Shown here piece after piece: positions 53,826-63,168 of a stretch of 64,000 bases of DNA (position 1 is its first letter; the number at the start of each line of letters is the position of its first letter). Location: NCBI RefSeq assembly GCF_000003815.2, contig NW_023365803.1:1-64000 (forward strand). Reading direction: 5' to 3'. The translations under genes and the position numbers were made by a program. This DNA comes from Branchiostoma floridae (lineage: Eukaryota > Chordata > Leptocardii > Amphioxiformes > Branchiostomatidae). The notes beneath the pieces were generated by a model. The model did no database searches. It had not been told where the DNA came from and was given only the letters and a program-made list of their open reading frames with translations.

Positions 53826-56800
53826 CTAAATTCAGAAAATCCGGGAACGATGACTACAGAGAGCTACGTATACAGAGGAGGATGTAGTATCCAAGCAAGA
53901 TCTGGCGGTGGCATAAGATAGTATCATAAATCTGCTTGGAGAGGCGGCGTCAGCAAATGTCATATGTGGCGGTATGCTCCGCCGTGAAGATTTTGAGTTT
54001 TGACTGTATTTCGAGGGGGAAATTTCGCTGATAAATATTTTGACCGCAGTTTATCTAAAAGTAAATCATGAGTACATTTTGAACATTCCTCCCGGCGTTA
54101 TATCTGATGTTAAGAAATCCTTTGATTCAAAATTCTGAATAAAAACATTGTGGGGTTGATCAATTTGTATTACAATACACTGAACAATAAGGAAATGATT
54201 CATTCACAAAAGAACGATTATCGATTTGGGGCAACTTTCGCTGACAAAATATTAAGCACATGGAGCGCACTATTTTTCCTGTGACCTGTGGGGCCTGGTA
54301 GAGACTAAGAGCTTCATACGCACCTCAAACGGACTTGAATATATACGCATGTGTGATCCCACCTTAAGGTGGGTTTACACCTGCGTATATTTTCAAGTGC
54401 GCGTGAGTTCCGCATCTGAATCGTTTTTAGAAAGCTTCAGAAAGTTTCAAGTACGCAGACAAACGAAAATATACCCGATAGTTTTGGATATGCACAAAAC
54501 TATCATTCGTACGCAGTTTGGTGGCCAAAACGTTATGGATGCGCAATACAGTGGTCCCACGTCGGTCGATTGCGCTATAAAGACGCTACATGTTTGCTCT
54601 ATATACGCGGATATCGCGGTATTGCGAGTACATAACGTACATATACAGCGCAGACACAACGCATCATGAGCGACCGTATAACGAATGCACACATAGATCA
54701 CGATTAAGTACCGTGCTTTCTGCGATCGGGTTGCGCATACTACGCGTACTGATAGCTACTTTATAGCTACTGCAGTGCGGCACCCATACCGCAAGTGAAG
54801 TGAGATACCGCCTTGTATCTCAATGTGCGAAGGCACTTTTATGGTAGACTTTGACGCCATTATGCGTCACGGTGTTTCCAACAAACCCCAACATGCCTCT
54901 TGCAAAGGCACTAGTACTTTGTTTTTAACCCCCAAAAAATAACGCAAGTGGCAAAATACCTAGGCATTGCCTCCACCATGCCGGCAACAAAACGCGAATT
55001 TCAGCTTCAAGGTGATATGTATATTTTATTACGTTATCTATACTGCCCCAAGTATCAAAATGAACATCCTTTTATCACTGCAAATCTATTTCCGATGCAT
55101 TCTGTACCGCGAATGTTGGGAGACAATAGGCTTGGATTGGCCGCGAATGTGCCCCCAGTAGGCGTCATGAATTATAAGTCTGTAAAAAAGATTATATCTA
55201 TCCACATACATATCACTACTCTGATACATCATAGACTGAAATCTGGTATATGGTTGGTTTAGTCTTGTAATGTTAGAAGTATACTTGATGATATGTTACC
55301 TAATAGTATGCTGTTCCAAGTATCATAAGTGAACATCCTGTTAACACTTCTTGCAAATCCCTTTCTGATAAATGCAGTTTGATAATATGACATCGACTTT
55401 TAATTCATTGAAAGCAATGTGATTTTCAATAACATGTTCATCAGGGCTTGAAACGCAAATGTACCGCAGGTCAGTGTGACCACAACAGAAAAGCTAGTAG
55501 TGGTTTAAAAAACGCAAATGTGGTTACGAACTGGTCTATTGTACAAATTCACATCGGTTGCACTGGAGTCCATACTTTCACAGGTGTGTGTGTGTGGGGG
55601 GGGGGGGGGGGTAATATTCATTTTTGGGTTAAACCGCCATTAGTAAAAGTGATTTTTCAAATGGGTGATTTTGGAACAGTCTGGATATGGTGGGTATCCT
55701 AAAATATGATTCTTAGTTCTGTTTAGTTTTTTTCATCACCAAGTTCCGAAGGGAGGAAAATTGTGTGGAAATGGAAGATACATTCACGAAAACGTCTTAC
55801 AGCGTTTGCTGCTTGTTGCGCTGAGTGTGAAGATTCCATGAACAGCATAGATGAATTCCTTATCCAAGTATGGTCTTTAAAATTAAAAATGCAGTCACCA
55901 AAACTTAACCACTCTCTGGCAACTACGCCACGAGTAACGAACATCGGGAGGGCAGACTTCAATTCATGGGACTTCTTTTTAGCCTCAATTACGCTTTACG
56001 TGACATTTTTACTTTTAGGCTCGATTGCGCCTTTCGTGAAATAGACTGTCTACTGCTTACGATAGATTTCTCCCTCCTCACTGCGAATTACGGGAAATTG
56101 AAAAGGCCTGCCTTCGCCTTACGGAAAAGAGCATGCAGACCCTCATTCAAGTCCCTTTGAGGTCCGTATGGGGTTCTTAATTATCCTCTACCAGGCTCCA
56201 CAAGTCTGCGGTTTCATCCGTATATGATGTTGGGCCAGCGCAGGTTCCCTAGATAATATTTTCTTTTCGCTTTTGTCCTAAGTTATTTTTAGCTTTCTCC
56301 ACCTTCTGTCAAATCTCCAAATCAACAGCTCTGGCCAATCAGCTTGCTTGTTTGATTAAAGCAAATGTTCTGGAACTTGGTCCAGGGATTAAATGGACAA
56401 CAGGCCCTTTTATATTGTTATAGTATGCTAGTTCAAAATGATTTTGTTATTTGGGCCATTTGTCATCCAACAATGTGTAATCTGGAAAATTCCATTCATG
56501 CACGGGGAACATTATTTTCAATTCCTTTTATGAAAGGATTGATTATACAAAAGCCCATGCCTTGAAGTGTTTATGAACTGTGTCTATTTTAGTATTTTAC
56601 ATGGGACGTACTGGAAGAGTCCATTCTTGCAGGGTGACAAGTAAGTGTTTTTGGACTGGTCCACTTTAAATAGGGTGTCACTGGGAGAGTTATTCTTGCA
56701 CGGAGGGGGAATTTTTTTACAAATCAATTTTGGACTTAGGTGGTGATTCAAAATCCTTTTTATTACCGGGGCAGAACAGAAGTCAAGTGTTTTTTCTACT

Positions 56801-56930
56801 GCTTCATTCTCGTGCGAGGTTATCTCGGAGTGTTATTGAACTTGTCACATGTTGCCAGCTTTACAGCAAGACTGATATCACTATTACAACGGTATTTCTG
56901 CTTATTTTATTGAAGAGAGTATTTCTGTTT
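53826..56930. other. No recognised gene; possible short palindrome and MITE ends
   Basis: 53890-53945 begins ATCCAAGCAAGAT and ends ATCTGCTTGGAGA, a small palindrome with the CCAAGCAGA-type end. GTGGGTTTACACCTGCG at 54369 and CAGGGCTTGAAACGC at 55443 look like single MITE ends without partners. A G-run lies at 55595-55611. Open frames (54349-54669, 54948-55262, 55966-56160) have no motif. Confidence 0.35.
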
Positions 56931-57552
56931 ATATGAATCTCTTGCTCTATTTTCTGGATGTGTATTTCTATGCTTGAGTAATCCTGTGATTGTTAGCAGG
57001 TACTTTGTAGAAATAGTACTGGGAACAGGCAAAGGCTAGAGGAGAAGCCTATTTTGATACCCACCCGTAATTTCTTCATTCATATTCTTCTAAAATTGTT
57101 TGGTAAAATAACAATATAAAGTCCGTTTACATACGTCAGGTCAGGTTGTGCAGTCGCGTATCAGTTTTATATCGCATGCACTCTGGGGGCCAGAACCGCT
57201 GTCAACACACACCAATATTGACAGGTAGGTGTGAAGGTCCCATGTGGAGTTAATCCGTTAATCCCCGAGATAAGGACTTAATCCTCGACACAGTGAAAGG
57301 CCCGACGCGATGCAGCGCCCGATGCGATGCAGTGACCGATGCGATGCAGTGACCGATGCGATGCAGTGACCGATGCGATGCAGTGACCGATGCGATGCCC
57401 GATGCAATGCCCGACGCGATGCAATGCCCGACGCAGTTGTGTCGGCCCCCGACGCGAGACGCGTTACATCGGAGCTGTATTTGACCGCCGACGCACGGTA
57501 TTGGCGTCGGGCTAAAAAGTCAATGCTTTGGGTCGTAAACTACTCCTTAGCC
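56931..57552 (-). repeat. Right terminal inverted repeat of the 24.6-kb unit
   Basis: Reverse complement of 32971-33573 with about ten substitutions, one extra 17-bp unit and a CCCAG/GTGT difference. It is followed by the 8-bp GGCTAAGG duplication. Confidence 0.92.
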
Positions 57553-57557
57553 GGCTA

Positions 57558-58248
57558 AGGTCCGATTTAGACACAGGTCCCTTTAACCGACCTGTGTCGG
57601 TTAACCGTCATATGACGCTTAACCGCCACGGGTCTAAAGAGGAAATAAGGGGCGTATGACGGTATTTCCACGAACCGACCTGAGCCACTCCAGACCTGGT
57701 TCTGGGTCGGTTCAGCGGGGGGCCCGTGACGGTTTCTCTCGTGTGTAAAGAGTAACCGTCACCGGTGACGGTAGTAGAAGGTCGTGGATCATATGCTAAT
57801 AATATGCTACCAAGCCCGTATCAATGGAAACATGTTTTTCCTCATTCTAATCGTTTGAGACATTGAACGTCGTCGAATTTTCCAAGAGGAATGGCCTGCG
57901 ATCGGTGACTGCTTTGGTGCCCTCCTATGACCCTATTAACGTGCCCGGGTTGCGCTACCATGTACCAGTGCGGTGAGGACAGAAGCTGAGTTCAAGCCTA
58001 AGTATTGCATGCACATGTACTAGTAAACATTAAAAACATAAACAGTATTTAGGTATAAACTGTTGCAAGACGAAAATATGCGCCATTTTTATTCGCGCAA
58101 TACTAGTATCCTGCGCCACGGGCGGCCTGCAACGCTGCCGCCCGCCCGCACCGGTGTGTCTAAAGAGAACCGTCACGTGTCGGTTAAGCGTCATATGACG
58201 GTTAACCGACACGTGTCGGTTAAAGAGTTTTGTGTCTAAACCGGGCCT
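57558..58248. mobile_element. 691-bp MITE with TA duplication and ~90-bp TIRs
   Basis: The ends AGGTCCGATTTAGACACAGG and (reverse complement) AGGCCCGGTTTAGACACAAA are flanked by TA at 57556-57557 and 58249-58250. The inner TIR part holds nested short palindromes (CCGTCATATGACGC, CCGACACGTGTCGG). The TA duplication suggests a Tc1/mariner-type mobiliser. It was inserted in the Gag-like array before the 24.6-kb unit, because the unit's target site GGCTAAGG spans the array/MITE junction. Confidence 0.85.
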
Positions 58249-58250
58249 TA

Positions 58251-58479
58251 GTCAGCTCGGGCTGAGGCGCAGGCTGAGTCGGCACGGGCGCTGGCGGAGG
58301 CGCAGGCTGAGTCGGCACGGGTGGAGGCGCAGGCTGAGGCGGCGCTGGCGGAGGAGCAGGCTGAGGGGAGACAGGCGAAGGCAGCAGCTAATGCTGCGGC
58401 TGAGGCAAGGTCCGATGGCGGTGTGAGGCGGGCGAGAGACAAGATGGAGATGTTAGGCGGGAGACGGAGTAGGGGGTGA
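58251..58479 (+). pseudogene. Gag-like coiled-coil ORF, 3' part (resumes)
   Basis: It continues the array cut at 32962: GTCAGCTCGGGCTGAGGCG here follows exactly what comes after GACGCAGGCT elsewhere in the array (32827-32848). The frame reads ARAEAQAESARALAEAQAES, then EEQAEGRQAKAAANAAAEAR and DKMEMLGGRRSRG, stop TGA at 58477-58479. It shows that 32963-58250 is inserted sequence. Confidence 0.6.
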
Positions 58480-59433
58480 GGAGACCGAGAGGTTGGCAGT
58501 GTGTGGCCCTGCTTTGTAGATGTAGAGCTTGGATAGATTAAAAAGCAACATCGGAACAACATCGTCGGTCTATCCTGTGGTCTACACAGCCTAGTCATAA
58601 CACTGCGTGTTACGATATGTGTGGTCACTTTCAACTGCCGTTTAATACTGCCTTTACATATATAACGTTATATATACATATTAGAATCAAGTATCTGATT
58701 CTTTGGAATGAGATGGTGCACCTTTATGGGTTTTTTTGGTTATCTTTGAAGCTGGTATGGATTCCTGCCATCTGTATGTTGTCCTCTCAGACCAGGCAAC
58801 ATGTAAGAATGTCCGTGGAGCCAAGCGCCTTTAGCAGACCGAGTCGGACCAAATTCAAAGCCTGAAATGGGTGAAGGAAACACCAGGTAACGTTACATTT
58901 GAAAATTTATTTTTGCTTTTTGTTCTATAAGTTAGTTAACTCATCAGTTAGTTAACTTATAACATTTTCATTCAACAAATATTCTTCCTCTTGTCAACAG
59001 GTGTGACATTTGTTGCTTCAGTAACATTTGGTACGATGGAACTATGTTAACCCTATTCAGACGGGGGGGGGGGGGCTTTTGAGGCCTGCGCCAGCTTCGA
59101 TGCCCTATAACGCCAGAACGCCTTACGCTAAAGCCACCAAATTTGGTGAGTTTTCCTAAAATATTGTTGGCAACAATTTTACGAAGTTTGACAAATTTTC
59201 CATTTTTTCGTGTTGCCATGGCAACCGTTTGCTGACAGGCAGTTTTGCAAAAAATCACTATTTTTGGTTCTAACAATGTATTTTTCATATTTATTTCCTA
59301 TATTACTGCTATTTTGTAACATAAATAAAATCTTCTATTATTTAGCATATCTTTCATAATTATATATGCATAAATTATGCTAATTTGATGACGTCATCAG
59401 CCCAAAATCCAAGATGGCGGACCGTATGGCGTA
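58480..59433. other. No gene; repeat-like sequence before the gap
   Basis: A G-run lies at 59066-59079. 59090-59420 (GTTGCCATGGCAACCG palindrome, ATGACGTCATCAG, CCAAGATGGCGG) has the look of a transposon or repeat end truncated by the assembly gap. Confidence 0.35.
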
Positions 59434-59533
59434 NNNNNNNNNNNNNNNNNNNNNNNNNNNNNNNNNNNNNNNNNNNNNNNNNNNNNNNNNNNNNNNNNNN
59501 NNNNNNNNNNNNNNNNNNNNNNNNNNNNNNNNN
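59434..59533. other. Assembly gap, 100 N
   Basis: Run of N. It adjoins the 3' end of the mucin-like gene. Confidence 1.
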
Positions 59534-59536
59534 AAA

Positions 59537-62500
59537 TTAAGTCTTAACATTATATGGTGCAGCCGTGGTCGTTACTCCAGGTGTAGCACCAACTCCAGGG
59601 GTAGTGGTGGTACCTGGTGCAGTCGTGGTCGTCACTCCGGGTGTTGCACCAACTCCAGGGGTAGTGGTGGTACCTGGTGCAGCCGTGGTCGTCACTCCGG
59701 GTGTTGCACCAACTCCAGGGGTAGTGGTGGTACCTGGCGCAGCCGTTGTCGTCACTCCGGGTGTTGCACCAACTCCAGGGGTAGTGGTGGTACCTGGTGC
59801 AGCCGTGGTCGTCACTCCGGGTGTTGCACCAACTCCAGGGGTAGTGGTGGTACCTGGTGCAGCCGTGGTCGTGACTCCAGGTGTAGCACCAACTCCAGGG
59901 GTAGTGGTGGTACCTATTGCAGCTATAAAGTGTGCATTGGAGAGTGTACCATTCTCTTGTTTCTATTAACTATGCTTTGAAAACTGAGACTTTACTTCTG
60001 TGAAATCATGCGAAGTTTAATTCGACAAAAATGACACAATCTTTTCCGTCCTTCAAGGGTATCGTACGTCCTGGTTGAATTCTTTCTCAAGAGTAGGTAT
60101 AATATTTTAGAGTGTCTTGAAGATAGTCAACAGCACAACCTGATATGTTCATTTTGCACTGCTGTTTAAAGTGTGAATTTGAGTAAACAAAACGTATCTT
60201 AGGGGGCGTTAATCAAAGAAGGCTGTCAGTTGTCAAGAGGTTGTCAGATAGGCTAAAGTCAAATATTGCTATGCTTCCTTTGTGAACGAGAAACACTGCA
60301 TAGCAATTCAAGTCTTGAAAAAAAAAACACCTAACAAGCACAAGCCGTACATACGTTCGAGTTAGAAAAATCGAACCAGGTGTTGATAAAAACTTCGTTT
60401 GGGAAATTAAACAGCAAGCATTTTGGTTTCTGGAGTGTTTTCAAGATTACGTCCAAGATAAAGCTGTCGGACATGTAATGCACTAATTTGATGTTTCTAT
60501 TGCAATATCCGACATAGTACCTGGTGCAGCCGTGGTCGTCACTCCAGGTGTTGCACCAACTCCAGGTGTAGTCGTTGTTCCTGGTGCAGCCGTAGTGGTG
60601 ACTCCAGGTGTAGCACCGATTCCAGGGGTAGTTGTGGTACCTGGTGCAGCCGTGGTCGTGACTCCGGGTGTTGCACCGACTCCAGGGGTAGTGGTGGTAC
60701 CTGGTGCAGCCGTGGTGGTCACTCCGGGTGTTGCACCAACTCCAGGGGTAGTGGTGGTACCTGGTGCAGCCGTAGTGGTGACTCCAGGTGTTGCACCAAC
60801 TCCAGGGGTAGTGGTGGTACCTGGTGCAGCCGTGGTCGTGACTCCAGGTGTAGCACCAACTCCAGGGGTAGTGGTGGTACCTGGTGCAGCCGTGGTCGTC
60901 ACTCCAGGTGTTGCACCAACTCCAGGGGTAGTGGTGGTACCTGGTGCAGCCGTAGTGGTGACTCCAGGTGTAGCACCAACTCCAGGGGTAGTGGTGGTAC
61001 CTGGTGCAGCCGTGGTAGTCACTCCAGGTGTTGCACCAACTCCAGGTGTAGTCGTTGTTCCTGGTGCAGCCGTAGTGGTGACTCCAGGTGTAGCACCAAC
61101 TCCAGGGGTAGTGGTGGTACCTGGTGCAGCCGTAGTGGTGACTCCAGGTGTAGCACCAACTCCAGGGGGTAGTGGTGGTACCTGGTGCAGCCGTGGTGGT
61201 CACTCCGGGTGTTGCACCAACTCACAGGGGTAGTGGTAGTACCTGTTGCAGCTGTAGTTGTGACTCCAGGTGTAGCACCAGATTCCAGGGGTAGGTGGTG
61301 TACCTGGTGCAGCCGTGGTGGTCACTCCGGGTGTTGCACCAACTCCAGGGGTAGTGGTGGTACCTGGTGCAGCCGTGGTCGTGACTCCGGGTGTAGCACC
61401 AACTCCAGGGGTAGTGGTGGTACCTGGTGCAGCCGTGGTCGTCACTCCGGGTGTTGCACCAACTCCAGGGGTAGTGGTGGTACCTGGTGCAGCCGTGGTC
61501 GTCACTCCGGGTGTTGCACCAACTCCAGGGGTAGTGGTGGTACCTGGTGCAGCCGTGGTCGTCACTCCGGGTGTTGCACCAACTCCAGGGGTAGTGGTGG
61601 TACCTGGTGCAGCCGTGGTCGTCACTCCGGGTGTTGCACCAACTCCAGGGGTAGTGGTGGTACCTGGTGCAGCCGTGGTCGTCACTCCGGGTGTAGCACC
61701 AATTCCAGGGGTAGTGGTGGTACCTGGTGCAGCCGTTGTCGTCACTCCGGGTGTAGCACCAACTCCAGGGGTAGTGGTGGTACCTGGTGCAGCCGTGGTC
61801 GTCACTCCGGGTGTAGCACCAACTCCAGGGGTAGTGGTGGTACCTGGTGCAGCCGTAGTGGTGACTCCAGGTGTTGCACCAATTCCAGGGGTAGTGGTGG
61901 TACCTGGTGCAGCAGTGGTGGTCACTCCAGGTGTTGCACCAACTCCAGGGGTAGTGGTGGTACCTGGTGCAGCCGTAGTGGTGACTCCAGGTGTAGCACC
62001 AACNNNNNNNNNNNNNNNNNNNNNNNNNNNNNNNNNNNNNNNNNNNNNNNNNNNNNNNNNNNNNNNNNNNNNNNNNNNNNNNNNNNNNNNNNNNNNNNNN
62101 NNNNNNNNNNNNNNNNNNNNNNNNNNNNNNNNNNNNNNNNNNNNNNNNNNNNNNNNNNNNNNCACTCCGGGTGTTGCATCCACTCCAAGGGGTAGTGGTG
62201 GTACCTGGTGCAGCCGTAGTTGTCACTCCAGGTGTAGCACCGACTCCAGGGGTAGTGGTGGTACCTGGTGCAGCCGTGGTGGTCACTCCGGGTGTTGCAC
62301 CAACTCCAGGGGTAGTGGTGGTACCTGGTGCAGCCGTAGTTGTGACTCCAGGTGTAGCACCGATTCCAGGGGTAGTGGTGGTACCTGGTGCAGCCGTGGT
62401 CGTCACTCCGGGTGTTGCACCAACTCCAGGGGTAGTGGTGGTACCTGGTGCAGCCGTGGTGGTCACTCCGGGTGTTGCACCAACTCCAGGGGTAGTGGTG

Positions 62501-63168
62501 GTACCTGGTGCAGCTGTAGTTGTGACTCCAGGTGTAGCACCGATTCCAGGGGTAGTGGTGGTACCTGGTGCAGCCGTGGTCGTGACTCCAGGTGTAGCAC
62601 CAACTCCAGGGGTAGTGGTGGTACCTGGTGCAGCTGTAGTTGTGACTCCAGGTGTAGCACCGATTCCAGGGGTAGTGGTGGTACCTGGCGCAGCCGTGGT
62701 CGTGACTCCAGGTGTAGCACCAACTCCAGGGGTAGTGGTGGTACTTGGTGCAGCCGTGGTGGTCACTCCGGGTGTTGCGCCAACTCCAGGGGTAGTGGTG
62801 GTACCTGGTGCAGCTGTAGTTGTGACTCCAGGTGTAGCACCGACTCCAGGGGTAGTGGTGGTACCTGGCGCAGCCGTGGTCGTCACTCCGGGTGTAGCAC
62901 CAACTCCAGGGGTAGTGGTGGTACCTGGGGCAGCCGTGGTCGTCACTCCGGGTGTTGCACCAACTCCAGGGGTAGTGGTGGTACCTGGCGCAGCCNNNNN
63001 NNNNNNNNNNNNNNNNNNNNNNNNNNNNNNNNNNNNNNNNNNNNNNNNNNNNNNNNNNNNNNNNNNNNNNNNNNNNNNNNNNNNNNNNNNNNNNNTGGTG
63101 GTAAGCGATGCAACCGTGGTCGTGACTCCAGGTGTAGCACCAACTTCAGGGGTTGTGGTGGTGCCTAT
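59537..63168 (-). CDS. Mucin-like Thr/Pro/Gly repeat gene (partial)
   Basis: The minus frame is made of 20-residue units TTTAAPGTTTTPGVGATPGV, with rare V-to-I changes. Dense Thr/Pro is the sign of a heavily O-glycosylated, secreted or surface mucin domain. Six units (59554-59913) lie in the last exon, which ends AAPYNVKT and TAA at 59537-59539. A GT-AG intron (60520 to 59914) separates it from a longer exon running up to 63168, where an AATAG acceptor leads into a second copy of the same intron. The strand is chosen because the intron is GT-AG and rejoins the unit exactly on the minus strand only. Two gaps and single-base indels near 61164, 61225, 61280-61295 and 62189 break the frame and are probably assembly errors. 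No signal peptide or anchor is in the window. Confidence 0.6.
59914..60520 (-). other. Intron of the mucin-like gene (607 bp)
   Basis: On the minus strand it begins GTACTATGTCGG after ...GCACCAG and ends GCTGCAATAG before GTACCACC. Removing it gives GCACCAG|GTACCACC, the normal sequence of a repeat unit, in phase 1. The intron is homologous to 63169-64000. Confidence 0.75.
62004..62162. other. Assembly gap, 159 N
   Basis: Run of N inside the 60-bp array. The true repeat number is unknown. Confidence 1.
62996..63095. other. Assembly gap, 100 N
   Basis: Run of N inside the 60-bp array. Confidence 1.

Larger units (their letters stand above)
32971..57552. mobile_element. 24.6-kb unit with long TIRs and 8-bp target duplication
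   Basis: Both ends read GGCTAAGGAGTAGTTTACGA inwards. The left TIR (32971-33573) and right TIR (56931-57552) are inverted copies about 0.6 kb long with roughly ten differences. They are flanked by GGCTAAGG in the same orientation at 32963-32970 and 57553-57560. Outside, the Gag-like array stops on the left and continues on the right after a small MITE, so the whole block behaves as one insertion. The interior carries gene fragments and other transposons, and no transposase was recognised; it could be a non-autonomous cargo unit. An 8-bp duplication argues against Polinton (6 bp) or piggyBac (TTAA), and hAT-, P- or KDZ-type machinery would fit the length. Caveat: the duplicated 8 bp resembles the element's own end, so a rearrangement between two elements is the main alternative. 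Confidence 0.65.
59554..63168 (-). repeat. 60-bp minisatellite arrays
   Basis: Over 40 units of 60 bp (core CCAGGGGTAGTGGTGGTACC on the plus strand) in blocks 59554-59913, 60521-62003, 62163-62995 and 63096-63168. Nearly all differences between units fall at every third base. Confidence 0.97.

Noticed and set aside
54349-54669. 106-codon plus ORF as a gene
   Set aside because: No splice sites or known motif. The start GTGGGTTTACACCTGCG looks like a MITE end, but its partner was not found.
32971-57552. Polinton/Maverick as the identity of the giant unit
   Set aside because: Size and TIR length would fit, but the target duplication is 8 bp, not 6, the element does not begin AG at the duplication border, and none of the hallmark genes was recognised inside. 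The polymerase fossil at 12.4 kb lies outside it.
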